DNA from: an uncultured Photobacterium sp.
GTDB taxonomy: Bacteria; Pseudomonadota; Gammaproteobacteria; Enterobacterales; Vibrionaceae
Direction of reading: 5' to 3'
DNA: 64,000 bases
Assembly (NCBI RefSeq): GCF_947039875.1
Contig: NZ_CAMRAN010000001.1
Span: 1-64,000 of the forward strand
This document shows, one piece after another, positions 16,400 through 26,600 of this stretch (positions are counted from its first letter, which is position 1; each line of letters starts with the position of its first letter). The notes under the pieces are model-generated. The model did no database searches. It worked only from the letters and a program-made list of their open reading frames with translations, and had not been told where the DNA came from. The translations under genes were made by a program, and so were the position numbers.

Positions 16400-16780
16400 T
16401 ACTTTATTTATTCTTTTAAAATAGGGGGGTTAATTTTTATTTTACGTGATGTGATGTAACGCATATGGTTTTTTTTGCTTATTTTTATACGGAAATTTTT
16501 GGCTGTTAGTTTGTTGTGATTCGGTTCTCATAAACTAAAAGAATTTATTTTTAGCGCCGAAGAATGGCGTTTTTTGATGAATATGATTTAATTTTGACCA
16601 CTAATGATAGTGTGACCTTGATCATTTATAGGCCTTCAAACGGGATTATTTCAAAGATTAAAAAAGTGATAGTTGTACACCAAAGACATGAATAATGGTG
16701 TCAACAAAGGGGAGGATTGAATCATATCATTGTGCTATTGAGCCGTCTGAGAATGGTCGTTGATATAATGTAGATAATAA
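16400..16780. other. Non-coding region between chiS and the chitobiose promoter
   Basis: About 380 nt of AT-rich DNA with no credible gene. TGTGACCTTGATCATT at 16611-16626 is a partial CRP-like site (first half perfect, second half 3 of 5). GTGATGTGATGTAAC near 16445 is a repeated GTGATG element that could serve a regulator such as ChiS, but this is not established. The rest shows nothing I can name. Confidence 0.4.
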
Positions 16781-16803
16781 AAAAGGCTCTGAGAGAGCCT
16801 TTT
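16781..16803 (-). terminator. Terminator of chiS
   Basis: A 10-bp stem (AAAAGGCTCT with AGAGCCTTTT, 3-nt loop) is followed on the minus strand by TTATTATC. It lies 28 nt past the chiS stop, so chiS is separately transcribed from the chitobiose operon. Confidence 0.85.
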
Positions 16804-16830
16804 GGGACGCTATTATGACGATAATTAGGG

Positions 16831-19800
16831 TCAGTTATGACTAATGATATGATGTAACTTATCCCGCATAATGACGAGTTCTTGGCGATAGGTATTCGAT
16901 TGTGGGCAGCGTTCTAATACAAAATCAATGGTATTAATGACAGTTCGCCAGCGGGGTGTTTTGGGTAACGTTTCAAGTTGAAGGTATTTATCTAAGGTAC
17001 GTGTTTGGAGTGTGCTACGGTCTAAATAAACGCGCCATAAACCACTTTCTTCAGCTAATTCAAATTTATTTTTATGTGATTCTTGTTCCCAAAACACCAA
17101 GGTTGCTTTCATGGCATCGACTAATAGTTGGCGAATTATTTCAGCTTTATTATGATCACCATCCCCTAATTTGTCGGCTAAACGGGTAAATTCTCCTCCT
17201 AACTCTCGCAGTTGTTGAAGGTTATTTTTATCGCCATTAAAGGCAAATTCAGACAACACATCAATAGCATTTTCAAGTAGGTTGATACGATGATCAGCCG
17301 ATGGTCCTTGGCTATCAAAGACAAACATTTGTTTAAGCCCTGACTCAATCGGTAAATTGATAACATCGGTCATTAATTGTTGTTTGTGATCACCAATGTA
17401 ATAGCTAAGTTGACCATTAAAATGATGATTATCCGCGACAGCTGCTGGCAATGGGGTCGCTAGAATATCGTCAATGGTATAGCGCTCTAATAGCTCAGGC
17501 GTGCGTTTAAATAGTTTGCCCGCAGCACTGTTGGCATAACGGATTCGACCTTCGTGCTGAACACAAATGATCGCCTCATTGGTTGAGTCTAGTAGCCCAA
17601 GTAAGCGACTTTGGGTTTCTATCAGTCCAATTTCGACTTGTTCACGACGATGAATTTCCTGTTCTAGTGCTTGGTTTTTCTGGCGCTCAATTTCGGTTTT
17701 TCCTGCTTGTAAATAAGCCCTAATTCTCGCTATAAGTTCTTCTTTATTAAATGGTTTGGTTAAATAATCATTGGCGCCACATTCAAAGCCTTTGAGGCGA
17801 TCTTGTACTTGCCCCAGGGCTGATAACATAATGATGGGCAGCGCTAACATGGAATGTGTTTTACGTAATTTATTACACACTTCATAGCCACTCATTTCAG
17901 GCATCATAATATCAAGTAGCACTAAATCGGGCTGCTGTTCAGTGATCAATGCTAACGCTTGAGGGCCACTTTCCGCCGTTTGAACTCGATAACCAGCAAG
18001 ACGTAAGAAATTGGTTAGTATTTGTAAATTAACGGGTTCATCATCGACAACTAGCAACAATTCGCCATCTGGATTTTCTGGTAAATCAGACGCATCATAA
18101 TTTGCCATATTGAGTAATGGCGCTTTGAAATGATTTTTATTGGGATTCGCCGCCATTGCTGCAATTTGATTGGCATTGGCTAAATTGAGAGTGAAACTGA
18201 ACGTTGTTCCTACCATTGGTTGGCTACTGACATACAAGCGTCCACCCATTAGTTCGATCAATTGGCGACTGATCGATAGCCCAAGCCCAGCCCCTTGACG
18301 GTAATTAGCTGATCCGGTATTGGCTTGTATAAGCGGTTCAAAAATATGCTCGAGTTGTTCGCTGGGAATACCTTGTCCTGTATCAACTACTTGAATCCGT
18401 AATTGATGTTCTAATATTGTAGCCGATAAAATAATTTTACCTTCAGAGGTGTATTTAATCGCATTGCCCACTAAGTTATATAGCACTTGTTCTAAACGTT
18501 GTTCGTCCGCATCAACCAGAGGTAGATCCGTTGGAATTTGATTAATAATTCGAATCGGTTTATTGCCTAATAAATGGCTCGATAATTCCAGTACTAATCG
18601 AATAGCTACAGACATATCAACCGCTTGGTGGTTAATATCAAGATCGCCATAACGCATCTTATGGTAATCAAGCAGATCATCAACCAGTGTGGTTAAACGT
18701 TGACCGCTATTAATGATCATTTCTAATTGGCGGCGTTGTGATTGATGTAATGCGCCATTGGCTCCCGCTAATAACGATTCAGCAATCCCCACCATGCCAT
18801 GCAGTGGTGTGCGTAATTCATGCGAGGTGGTTGCAAGGAATTCGTCTTTCATTTTATCCGCAGTTTGGAGTTCATTATTTTGTTGACGAATAATGGTTAG
18901 GTTATGTTCTAACTCTTTATTTTGCTGGCGAATAAGCCCAATTTTCTCGCGAATAGAGCGTTGCATACGGGCAAAGCTGATCGCTAATCGTCCAATTTCA
19001 TCATGACGTTCAGTACCATCAATTTTTTGATCTAAATCACCACCAGAGGCTTTTTCTGCCGCCCACGTTAAGCGTAATAATGGTGCGGTAATAGAATTTG
19101 ACAGCCAATGTGACGTAATGATCACTAAAATAATCGCGGTAACCATGGCTGCGACAAAGATTTTTTCTAATTCAAAGATTCGTGCAAAGGCTTCTTTTTC
19201 AGGAAACTCAACCACTAGCGCCCAATGGTGATCTAATATATTTAGCGGCGAAAATGCGCCTAATACAGGAATATTATCGTAATTAATAAAGCTACCAATG
19301 CCTGATTTACCAGCAAGTGCTTGATCGATACTTTGGCTTTGTAATTGTATTGGTAATTTCGACTGAGTTTCAAAGCGTAATTTATGATCAGTGCCGACTA
19401 ATAAGGTTTGAATATGCTTAGTATTGTCTTGAATCAGTTCAGTGATCTTTTGGTTACTTAGCTCCATAAAGACATAACTATGTAGATAGCCTTGTTGGAT
19501 AATTGGTGCTGCAAACCAAGCCGTTGTTTCATTACTGTGGCTATTAGCACTAAAGTCGGTAAAGACTACCGGGACTTGCTCTGGGTTATTAGGGCTTTGC
19601 TGGGTTTTTTCTTTAATGGCTTTAAAGGTTTGCTGTAAGGCGCTATGAGAGGTTTTTTTTGCCAATAGATTGACCCCAAAAAGGTTGTGGTTTTTAACTG
19701 AATAAACGACATCACCAGAGATATCAACCAGCATAATATCTTTAAAATCTGAACGTTTAAGATACTCATTATAAACGGCATTATAGCGTTTAAACATTAA

Positions 19801-20208
19801 ACGATAGCGTTCATGTCCAAGGTAGCCACTATTGGCGGTTTGATCACTTTTAGTGGTAAGGGTTGAATTGAAATAATGAGCGCGACCTTGTGCATCAAGT
19901 TGTGAATCAATATTGCCAAGTTGATGGAATGCACCCACTAAACCGTAAAATCTTCCACCACTATTATTTGATAATTCAGAGCGAGCAAAGCTTTTTACTT
20001 CAGACTCTTTAGCGGCAAAGAAACTCTGTAATTGTTTTTGTTTATTATCACGCAACGAAGCCAGATGGCTGATGCTTTGCTCGGCTAAATCTTTAGTGTG
20101 AGAATTTAGAAAGTAAAGAGCTGACAATATCAAAGGGGTGATACTGAGCACTAAAAATGCCAGCATGAGTGTGTGCTGAAGACGTTTGAAACGTTTAGTA
20201 TTCTGCAT
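16831..20208 (-). CDS. chiS: ChiS, hybrid sensor kinase and DNA-binding regulator of chitin use
   Basis: 1125 residues. TM1 is about 13-32, then a periplasmic dCache-like sensor region, TM2 at about 350-370, HAMP, and a coiled coil. The kinase His is H463 in TTSHELRTPLHG, with N, G1 (DTGQG) and G2 (GAGLGLS) boxes. The receiver Asp is D766 (LLDIMMPEM), followed by a PAS-like segment and a C-terminal region of about 180 residues. H463 and D766 are both offset by six from V. cholerae H469 and D772. V. cholerae ChiS binds DNA directly through its C-terminus and is held off by apo-CBP. That C-terminal region is complete here. It stands alone with its own terminator, upstream of the operon it controls. 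Confidence 0.95.
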   Translation of the reverse strand: MQNTKRFKRLQHTLMLAFLVLSITPLILSALYFLNSHTKDLAEQSISHLASLRDNKQKQLQSFFAAKESEVKSFARSELSNNSGGRFYGLVGAFHQLGNIDSQLDAQGRAHYFNSTLTTKSDQTANSGYLGHERYRLMFKRYNAVYNEYLKRSDFKDIMLVDISGDVVYSVKNHNLFGVNLLAKKTSHSALQQTFKAIKEKTQQSPNNPEQVPVVFTDFSANSHSNETTAWFAAPIIQQGYLHSYVFMELSNQKITELIQDNTKHIQTLLVGTDHKLRFETQSKLPIQLQSQSIDQALAGKSGIGSFINYDNIPVLGAFSPLNILDHHWALVVEFPEKEAFARIFELEKIFVAAMVTAIILVIITSHWLSNSITAPLLRLTWAAEKASGGDLDQKIDGTERHDEIGRLAISFARMQRSIREKIGLIRQQNKELEHNLTIIRQQNNELQTADKMKDEFLATTSHELRTPLHGMVGIAESLLAGANGALHQSQRRQLEMIINSGQRLTTLVDDLLDYHKMRYGDLDINHQAVDMSVAIRLVLELSSHLLGNKPIRIINQIPTDLPLVDADEQRLEQVLYNLVGNAIKYTSEGKIILSATILEHQLRIQVVDTGQGIPSEQLEHIFEPLIQANTGSANYRQGAGLGLSISRQLIELMGGRLYVSSQPMVGTTFSFTLNLANANQIAAMAANPNKNHFKAPLLNMANYDASDLPENPDGELLLVVDDEPVNLQILTNFLRLAGYRVQTAESGPQALALITEQQPDLVLLDIMMPEMSGYEVCNKLRKTHSMLALPIIMLSALGQVQDRLKGFECGANDYLTKPFNKEELIARIRAYLQAGKTEIERQKNQALEQEIHRREQVEIGLIETQSRLLGLLDSTNEAIICVQHEGRIRYANSAAGKLFKRTPELLERYTIDDILATPLPAAVADNHHFNGQLSYYIGDHKQQLMTDVINLPIESGLKQMFVFDSQGPSADHRINLLENAIDVLSEFAFNGDKNNLQQLRELGGEFTRLADKLGDGDHNKAEIIRQLLVDAMKATLVFWEQESHKNKFELAEESGLWRVYLDRSTLQTRTLDKYLQLETLPKTPRWRTVINTIDFVLERCPQSNTYRQELVIMRDKLHHIISHN

Positions 20209-20418
20209 TCCGGTGCCTGAATAAGATGGTGGAATTTACGGTTTTAACGACAAAAATAGTCACGTTAAAATGAACATTAAGATTTTAACGATTATCCTTT
20301 ATCGTTTTAACTCAACGTGATGAATTACCGTGTTTATACTATGTTTTTATTATGGATCAAGTAACTAGAAATAGAATCGTGTCAAAAAGCACAAAATTAA
20401 CGAAATTAACGTCATAAA

Positions 20419-20442
20419 AAAGGGCAGTATTGACTGCCCTTT
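20419..20442 (-). terminator. Terminator of rsmC
   Basis: A 10-bp stem (AAAGGGCAGT with ACTGCCCTTT) is followed on the minus strand by TTTATGACG, with the T run starting in the stem (TTTTTT). It lies 37 nt past the rsmC stop. Confidence 0.88.
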
Positions 20443-20478
20443 ATAAAATTCAAAAATGAAGTGTAAAGTTGTGATATG

Positions 20479-21498
20479 TTATTTTTTTGCCGTATAGACA
20501 TTGAATTTATTAGTGTGAGAACTGATCTCACACTGGCCAAGAGTGGCTTCAATCAAGGGTGGATATTGCAGAAAACAGTTCGCCACAATCACTAATTCAC
20601 CACCATTATTTAAGTAACTCGGCGCTTGATTAATAAATGTTTCCGTTGCGGTATAAAATGTTTTTAAACCAGCATGGAAAGGGGGATTACTGATTAAATA
20701 TTGGTAAGGACCAGTAATGTTTTTATAAACGTCAGTGGCGATAAAGTTGGCAGCAAGTTGGTTAACCTTGAAAGTTTCTTTCGCTGACTCAATGGCTAAG
20801 GCACTAATATCACACAGATCTAAGTCAATCTGAGGGTACTTGGCTTTCATTACTGCGCCAATAACGCCGGCACCACAACCAAAATCAAGTACTTTACCGT
20901 TAAGCGCGGGTAAGTTATTGAGTAGAAGTTCTGAACCTTTATCAAATTCACCATGGCTAAAGACGCCAGGTAAAGAGCGCACGGTAAGGCTAACACCAGC
21001 AATATTAATTGGGTAACTACGGAACCATTTATTGATGTCAAAAGCTGGGGCTGGGTTATCACAGCGTCCCCAGTAGAAGCTACAACGGCGGGCTGAATCA
21101 TATTTAGTTAATGGGCCATATTGCGCAAACATTTTTTCTGCACTTCTGACACCACAACGGTTTTCACCGACGATACAAATTTCAACACCAGCAGAAAATT
21201 TACTGAGTAGCATTGATAATAAATAATCTGCTTCTGCTTTTGCTTTGGGCCAATAAAGCAGAATCATATCAATATCGAGTTCAGCGTTAAGTTCTGCACC
21301 AAAATGACAATCAATCGCTTGATGGTGTTCAATGTCACCTAGGTAACCATAATTGGTGGTAAAGACTGTTACTGATTGAGCTGTTGTAAGCAATTCTGAG
21401 GCAAAGGTATCATTTAATTCACCAGCAATAAGGACTTTGCGGTTTTCAAAAAATTCAGATTGACGAGCAACCACTTGGCTCGCGGCGGAATAAGACAT
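20479..21498 (-). CDS. rsmC: 16S rRNA (guanine-1207-N2)-methyltransferase RsmC
   Basis: 339 residues with the RsmC two-domain layout: a degenerate N-terminal methyltransferase-like half, and a C-terminal catalytic half. The catalytic half has the SAM loop VLDFGCGAGVIGA, acidic DLCDISALA, and the base-methylation motif SNPPFHAG. It methylates G1207 of 16S rRNA on the 30S subunit, using S-adenosylmethionine. It is monocistronic with its own terminator. It follows chiS in the same order as I recall for V. cholerae. Confidence 0.95.
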   Translation of the reverse strand: MSYSAASQVVARQSEFFENRKVLIAGELNDTFASELLTTAQSVTVFTTNYGYLGDIEHHQAIDCHFGAELNAELDIDMILLYWPKAKAEADYLLSMLLSKFSAGVEICIVGENRCGVRSAEKMFAQYGPLTKYDSARRCSFYWGRCDNPAPAFDINKWFRSYPINIAGVSLTVRSLPGVFSHGEFDKGSELLLNNLPALNGKVLDFGCGAGVIGAVMKAKYPQIDLDLCDISALAIESAKETFKVNQLAANFIATDVYKNITGPYQYLISNPPFHAGLKTFYTATETFINQAPSYLNNGGELVIVANCFLQYPPLIEATLGQCEISSHTNKFNVYTAKK

Positions 21499-21600
21499 TT
21501 AACTGGCCTCAAAATAGACATCATGGTTCAGGAGCGCGGATTGTTCCATAAATAGTGGCAGATGGAAAGTCACTGCTAGAGAGAATAAGTATAATCATAG

Positions 21601-21633
21601 ACTGCCGTTATTATTGTTAATAATAACGGCAGT
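21601..21633. other. Perfect 13-bp inverted repeat after the AI-2E-family permease gene
   Basis: ACTGCCGTTATTA and TAATAACGGCAGT form a 13-bp stem with a 7-nt loop, 21 nt past the stop of the permease gene. No T run follows on either strand. It may be a Rho-assisted or processed 3' end, or an RNA stability hairpin. Confidence 0.5.
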
Positions 21634-21654
21634 ATCATGAGGGATTATTGATGG

Positions 21655-22740
21655 TTAATTATCATCTTGTTGTTGAAGGAATGATTGAAATTCAACTTCA
21701 TACATTTTAAACAACACTAAAGTAACACCAAAAATAATTGGACCGTAGATCATACCAATTAAGCCAAATAATTGAATACCACCAATGATTGAAAAGAAGA
21801 TCAATAAGGTGTTCATACTTGAACTGCCTTGCATTAATAACGGACGCACGATGTTATCGATAGAACCGACAACAATGATGCCCCAACCTGTAAGGAACAA
21901 TGACCATTCCCAATCACCGATTAACAGTAAATACAGTGATGCTGGAATCCAGATTAAAGCGGTACCAACCACGGGAATTAATGAGGCAAAGGCCATCATT
22001 GAACCCCAGAACAAACCTTGGAAGCCACATAGCCACATTGCAAAGCCACCAGCAACACCTTGTGCCAAAGCGGTTAGAAATGATCCGAGTACGGCAGATT
22101 TGGCTACTTGCTCAACTTCTTCCATGATTGCATCTTCTTGACTGCGAGACAGTGGAATCACGTGACGGATCGCGGCAATCATTTTATCGTTATCACGTAG
22201 CAGAAAGAACAGTACAAACAGCATCATCATAAAGTTTACTAAGATACTGGTCGCATCGCCTAGAATACGTGCACTGATATTCAGCGCTTGAGAGCCGACT
22301 TGAGATGCGGTAGTAGCGATTTTTTGAATGATCACTTGGGGATCAAAATCATGGAATGGTGAGTATTTATCAATTAAAGCCAGTGTTTTTTGAGCAAGAG
22401 GATGAGCAAACAGTTCTTTGGGTCCTCCGGTTGTTAGCCAAGTGTAGCTTTCTTTTGATACGGTGGTGCCTTGATGCACAATCGACGAAAACACCACTAA
22501 CAAAGGAATAACGATAATTACCGTCATAATAAAACATGACAGCATTGCCGCTGTATTTTCACGCGTCGGCATTTTAGCAAGTAAGCGCTTATGCATGGGC
22601 GTGAACAATAAAGAGATAATAAACGCTAATACAATCGGACCGAGGTAGGGCTCGATTAATTTATAACTTGCGAAAGAAGCGACAAAGAGTGCCACTATTA
22701 GCATCCAGTGGCGAGGTTCTACCTTAAAGGGTTGAGGCAC
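21655..22740 (-). CDS. AI-2E/PerM-family (UPF0118) membrane permease
   Basis: 361 residues from the GTG at 22740, which has RBS AAAGGA 8 nt upstream. An ATG at 22782 would add 14 residues but lacks a ribosome binding site. About seven to eight membrane helices are visible, with the family's long central extramembrane segment (about 110-200) and C-terminal VVGSIDNIVRPLLMQG, a UPF0118 hallmark. Members include exporters of AI-2 (TqsA) and Na+/H+ antiporters, so the substrate cannot be told from sequence. It is divergent from the small Cys-rich gene at 22857. Confidence 0.85.
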   Translation of the reverse strand: MPQPFKVEPRHWMLIVALFVASFASYKLIEPYLGPIVLAFIISLLFTPMHKRLLAKMPTRENTAAMLSCFIMTVIIVIPLLVVFSSIVHQGTTVSKESYTWLTTGGPKELFAHPLAQKTLALIDKYSPFHDFDPQVIIQKIATTASQVGSQALNISARILGDATSILVNFMMMLFVLFFLLRDNDKMIAAIRHVIPLSRSQEDAIMEEVEQVAKSAVLGSFLTALAQGVAGGFAMWLCGFQGLFWGSMMAFASLIPVVGTALIWIPASLYLLLIGDWEWSLFLTGWGIIVVGSIDNIVRPLLMQGSSSMNTLLIFFSIIGGIQLFGLIGMIYGPIIFGVTLVLFKMYEVEFQSFLQQQDDN

Positions 22741-22856
22741 GATATGTATCCTTTTAAAATCGACCGATAAAGCTATTTTCACTGTAATTGATAAGAATTA
22801 TCATTATAATCATCACCATTATTTGATGATTATAGCTCTTATCAAGGAGATAGCTT

Positions 22857-22964
22857 ATGGGATGTTGTAATTGTGGTTGTGATGACAAAAAAAAGCGTAA
22901 GCCACCGTTAGTGCTAATCATTTTAGTACTTGTTGCAGGGCTTGCCGTTTATTTTTGGCAATAG
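22857..22964 (+). CDS. 35-residue Cys-rich single-helix membrane peptide
   Basis: It starts MGCCNCGC, followed by DDKKKRKPP and one hydrophobic helix (about residues 18-33) ending YFWQ. The RBS AAGGAG at 22844-22849 is a near-perfect match with 7-nt spacing, and the ORF sits cleanly in a divergent gap. Four Cys in the first eight residues suggest metal or Fe-S binding, or lipid or disulfide chemistry, at the face of the membrane. The basic patch predicts a cytoplasmic N-terminus. I do not recognise a family function. Confidence 0.75.
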   Translation: MGCCNCGCDDKKKRKPPLVLIILVLVAGLAVYFWQ

Positions 22965-22990
22965 ATAGTTACTGATATTCATCATAAAAA

Positions 22991-23012
22991 AAGGCCACCT
23001 ACGTGACCTTTC
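22991..23012 (-). terminator. Terminator of hemL
   Basis: On the minus strand AAAGGTCAC pairs with GTGGCCTTT (one G-U), followed by TTTTATGATG, with seven T counted from the stem. It is 64 nt past the hemL stop. It may also weakly serve the small plus-strand gene. Confidence 0.8.
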
Positions 23013-23075
23013 TTCATAATAGCATTAATAAAATAATGTTTTTAATAACATTAGCTCATTTATTTTAAAACAATG

Positions 23076-24380
23076 CTATTTTGCTTCAGCAGCCAGAGTG
23101 GCAAACGCAAAATCTGCCGCTTCTAATGTAGCATCAATTTCTTTGGTATTGTGTGCGAGTGAGGTAAAACATGCTTCATAGGCTGAAGGTGCGAGGTACA
23201 CGCCTTTATCGAGCATTAAATTAAAGAAGCGCTTGAAGCGTTCAATGTCACACTTGGTCACATCGTCATAGCAAGTCACAGTATCTTGATCGATAAAGAA
23301 GAAACCAAACATTGCACCAACTTGGTTTACCGCCAGTGGAATACCGTGTTTATCAGCTAAAGCTTTAAAGCCTGTTGCTAAACGCTGAGTGGTTTTCGCT
23401 AAGCGTTGTTCATTACCGTCTTCTGTTAATACGGTTAAACAAGCATGACCTGCCGCCATTGCTACAGGGTTACCTGATAGCGTCCCCGCTTGATATACAG
23501 GGCCAGTTGGCGCGACAAATTCCATTACATCACGACGTCCCCCAAAGGCACCCACAGGCATACCACCACCGATAATTTTACCCAGTGTTGTGATATCAGG
23601 TTTGATGTTGTAATACCCTTGCGCGCCACCTTGTGAAACACGGAAACCCGTCATGACTTCATCAAGGATCAGTAGCGCGCCAAATTCATCACAAATTTTA
23701 CGAAGGCCTTCAAGGAAGCCTGGTACGGGTGGAATGCAATTCATGTTGCCAGCAACGGGCTCAACAATAATACAAGCGATCTGATCTGGTTGAGCCATGA
23801 ACGCTTCACGAACTGAATTCAAATCGTTGTAAGTTGCAGTTAACGTATGTTTAGCAAAGTCAGTTGGAACACCTGGAGAGCTTGGTTGCCCCAGAGTTAA
23901 TGCACCTGAGCCAGCTTTTACTAATAGGCAGTCAGCATGACCGTGGTAACAGCCTTCAAATTTCAGAATTTTGTCACGACCAGTAAAACCACGAGCAAGA
24001 CGAATAGCACTCATGGTAGCTTCAGTGCCTGAACTTACCATACGGACCATTTCCATTGACGGTACGAGTTCTGATACTAACTCAGCCATGGTGATTTCCA
24101 TTGCTGTTGGTGCGCCAAAGCTTAAGCCTTGTTGTGCGGCGTTAATTACAGCATCACGAATAGCGGCATGGTTATGTCCTAAAATCATAGGACCCCATGA
24201 ACCAACATAATCGATATAGGCATTACCATCGGCATCAAAGATATAAGCGCCATCAGCACGCTCAATAAATAGTGGTGTGCCACCAACACCAGCAAAAGCA
24301 CGGACTGGTGAGTTAACACCCCCAGGGATTTTTTGTCGTGCTTTAGCAAATAAATCAGCTGACTTGTTCGTTTTGCTCAT
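23076..24380 (-). CDS. hemL: Glutamate-1-semialdehyde 2,1-aminomutase
   Basis: 434 residues. PLP enzyme of the C5 tetrapyrrole route, turning glutamate-1-semialdehyde into 5-aminolevulinate. Visible landmarks are [10 protein letters not shown], the phosphate-binding [15 protein letters not shown], the [11 protein letters not shown] loop, [11 protein letters not shown], and the Schiff-base Lys in [15 protein letters not shown]. Full family length. RBS AGGA before ATG. It is divergent from clcA, and the hemL-clcA-erpA order is the same as in E. coli. Confidence 0.97.
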   Translation of the reverse strand: MSKTNKSADLFAKARQKIPGGVNSPVRAFAGVGGTPLFIERADGAYIFDADGNAYIDYVGSWGPMILGHNHAAIRDAVINAAQQGLSFGAPTAMEITMAELVSELVPSMEMVRMVSSGTEATMSAIRLARGFTGRDKILKFEGCYHGHADCLLVKAGSGALTLGQPSSPGVPTDFAKHTLTATYNDLNSVREAFMAQPDQIACIIVEPVAGNMNCIPPVPGFLEGLRKICDEFGALLILDEVMTGFRVSQGGAQGYYNIKPDITTLGKIIGGGMPVGAFGGRRDVMEFVAPTGPVYQAGTLSGNPVAMAAGHACLTVLTEDGNEQRLAKTTQRLATGFKALADKHGIPLAVNQVGAMFGFFFIDQDTVTCYDDVTKCDIERFKRFFNLMLDKGVYLAPSAYEACFTSLAHNTKEIDATLEAADFAFATLAAEAK

Positions 24381-24699
24381 GTGAAATCCTATAAAAAAGT
24401 AAGGCGGTGATTCAATCCACAGAATTATCTGTCCTAATTAATCATAGGCAAGAGAAGTGTGGGGAGTGAAACTGCCTTATTGTACCTAAAGTGTTGCTGA
24501 ATATAGAGTCATTTTATTGTTTTAAATGAAGCTAAATTCAAAATAAAACCCGTTGATTTTGGGAAACAAGTCACAGTTGCAAAGCTATTTTTCAACATTG
24601 GCAGTATAAATCATAACCACATTGGATTAGGCTATAGTACTGATCCTATCTTCATCCTCTCGCTGTAATGGCGCTATCTTTATATAATACGGCTCTCTA
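24381..24699. promoter_or_regulatory. Divergent hemL/clcA intergenic region
   Basis: A consensus -10 hexamer TATAAT at 24683-24688 points toward clcA but has no good -35 and lies only 11 nt before the clcA ATG at 24700. If used, the mRNA would be nearly leaderless. TATAAA at 24605-24610 is another -10-like hexamer. I see no clear operator, riboswitch or gene in this stretch. Confidence 0.35.
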
Positions 24700-26115
24700 A
24701 TGACTGAAAAATCGCGCGGTCTTCATATGCCTTTCCACCTGCAACCTAGTGGTTTGGTTAGGCGTTTTTTGACCCAAGATAAAACACCTGTTTCTGTTCT
24801 ATTTCTTTCGGCTTTAGTTGGAACACTTGCTGGCTTAGTCGGTACACTATTTGAAATTGGTGTGCGATGGGTGAGTGAACAACGGACAGTTTGGCTGCGT
24901 GATGAAATTACCAGTGTGCTGCCATTATGGTTAGCGGCATTCCTTGTCAGTGGTATTTTAGCCTTCATCGGTTATTTTTTAGTGTGTCGTTTTGCACCTG
25001 AAGCGGGGGGGTCTGGTATTCCTGAAATTGAAGGTGCAATGGATGAAATGCGTCCTGTACGTTGGTGGCGAGTTATTCCGGTTAAGTTCTTTGGTGGCTT
25101 AGGGGCATTAGGTTCAGGTATGGTGCTGGGTCGTGAAGGTCCGACTGTACAAATGGGCGGTAATATTGGTCGTATGATTTCAGATATTTTCCGTTTAAAG
25201 GATAAAGAAGGCCGTCACTCATTACTTGCGGCAGGTGCTGCTGGTGGTTTAGCAGCAGCATTTAATGCGCCTATGGCGGGTATCATGTTTGTAATTGAGG
25301 AAATGCGACCTCAATTTCGTTATAGTTTGATTTCAGTTAAATGTGTAATGATTTCAGCGATGATGTCGACGATCGTATTTCGCTTTATTTCAGGCCAAAA
25401 CGCGGTTATTACGATGCCGCAATATGATGCTCCTGCGCTAACATCATTATGGTTATTTTTAGTTCTAGGGCTACTCTTTGGTGGCTTTGGTGTCGTTTTT
25501 AACCGTTTAATTATTTTTACATTAGATTGGTTTGTCACTATTCACCATAATAATCGTACCCGTTATTTAATTACGGGGGGCTTATTAGGTGGTTGTTTCG
25601 GCTTATTGTTACTTTATTTCCCTGAGCTAACTGGCGGCGGTGTTTTCCTTATTCCTCCTGCGACTAATGGCGACTATAGTTTAAATATGCTATTGCTGTT
25701 GTTCTTTGCTCGTGTTGTAACAACACTATTATGTTTTGGATCTGGTGCTCCCGGTGGTATTTTTGCACCAATGCTGGCATTGGGGACTTTATTTGGTACG
25801 TTTTTTGGCACCGTAGCTCTCGACCTTTATCCTCATTTAGGCATTGCACCGGGTTTATTTGCTATCGCCGGTATGGGGGCGTTATTTGCAGCAACTGTGC
25901 GCGCACCTATTACTGGTATTTTATTGGTGATTGAAATGACCAATAACTACTACCTTATTTTACCCTTAGTTGTAACTACACTGGGTGCAACTATGATGGC
26001 TCAAATGTTAGGTGGTCAGCCGATTTACTCCCAATTGTTGCATCGTACGATTAAAAAAGAAAAATTAGGCCACGATTCACCACATGATGCTCCAGTTGAG
26101 ACGGCTAATACTTGA
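24700..26115 (+). CDS. clcA: H+/Cl- exchange transporter ClcA
   Basis: 471 residues of the ClC family, about 18 helices. The selectivity motifs are present: [17 protein letters not shown] with the gating Glu at residue 146 (E148 in E. coli), and [11 protein letters not shown]. The internal proton Glu lies in [11 protein letters not shown]. These mark it as an exchanger rather than a channel. Such transporters help with extreme acid stress. The start is the first ATG. There is no clear ribosome binding site, and a second in-frame ATG lies at 24727, so the N-terminus is uncertain. Confidence 0.95.
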   Translation: MTEKSRGLHMPFHLQPSGLVRRFLTQDKTPVSVLFLSALVGTLAGLVGTLFEIGVRWVSEQRTVWLRDEITSVLPLWLAAFLVSGILAFIGYFLVCRFAPEAGGSGIPEIEGAMDEMRPVRWWRVIPVKFFGGLGALGSGMVLGREGPTVQMGGNIGRMISDIFRLKDKEGRHSLLAAGAAGGLAAAFNAPMAGIMFVIEEMRPQFRYSLISVKCVMISAMMSTIVFRFISGQNAVITMPQYDAPALTSLWLFLVLGLLFGGFGVVFNRLIIFTLDWFVTIHHNNRTRYLITGGLLGGCFGLLLLYFPELTGGGVFLIPPATNGDYSLNMLLLLFFARVVTTLLCFGSGAPGGIFAPMLALGTLFGTFFGTVALDLYPHLGIAPGLFAIAGMGALFAATVRAPITGILLVIEMTNNYYLILPLVVTTLGATMMAQMLGGQPIYSQLLHRTIKKEKLGHDSPHDAPVETANT

Positions 26116-26177
26116 ACACAATAGTCAGGTATTGGATAATCACCATTAATTAATGGAAGTTTTTAAGAGGTTTTGTA

Positions 26178-26519
26178 ATGAGCGATGTTAATTTGCCGCT
26201 GACTTTTTCTGATGTGGCTGCGAATAAAGTAAAAACGCTTATCGCTGAAGAAGAAAACCCAGAATTAAAACTACGTGTATATATTACAGGTGGTGGTTGT
26301 AGTGGGTTTCAATATGGCTTTACGTTTGATGAAAAAGTCAATGATGGCGATATGACCATTGAAAACAACGGCGTAACATTAGTTGTTGATCCAATGAGCT
26401 TACAGTATTTAGTGGGAGGTATCGTTGATTACACTGAAGGCTTAGAAGGTTCACGCTTCTTTGTGAATAACCCTAATGCCACCACAACATGTGGCTGTGG
26501 CGCATCATTTAGCGTTTAA
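26178..26519 (+). CDS. erpA: Iron-sulfur cluster insertion protein ErpA
   Basis: 113 residues, A-type carrier. The three conserved Cys are in GGGCSGFQY and in TTCGCGASF at the C-terminus. It passes Fe-S clusters to targets including IspG/IspH. RBS AGAGG is 8 nt before ATG. It follows clcA by 62 nt and ends with a strong terminator, so it may be co-transcribed with clcA or have its own promoter in the gap. Confidence 0.96.
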   Translation: MSDVNLPLTFSDVAANKVKTLIAEEENPELKLRVYITGGGCSGFQYGFTFDEKVNDGDMTIENNGVTLVVDPMSLQYLVGGIVDYTEGLEGSRFFVNNPNATTTCGCGASFSV

Positions 26520-26547
26520 CACTATGAGCTTCTGCATTATAACAAAG

Positions 26548-26571
26548 CCGTCTATCTGACGGTTTTTTTTT
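26548..26571 (+). terminator. Terminator after erpA
   Basis: Stem CCGTC-GACGG with a 5-nt loop and nine T, 28 nt after the stop codon. Confidence 0.88.
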
Positions 26572-26600
26572 GGGATACAGACAGCCATTACAGCCATTAA

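Noticed and set aside
16193..16459. Plus-strand ORF over the chitobiose promoter region
   Set aside because: No ribosome binding site, unlikely composition, and it crosses the promoter and SlmA-like site of the operon on the other strand.
21601..21633. Rho-independent terminator after the AI-2E-family gene
   Set aside because: The stem is perfect but lacks a T run on either strand, so it is listed only as an inverted repeat.
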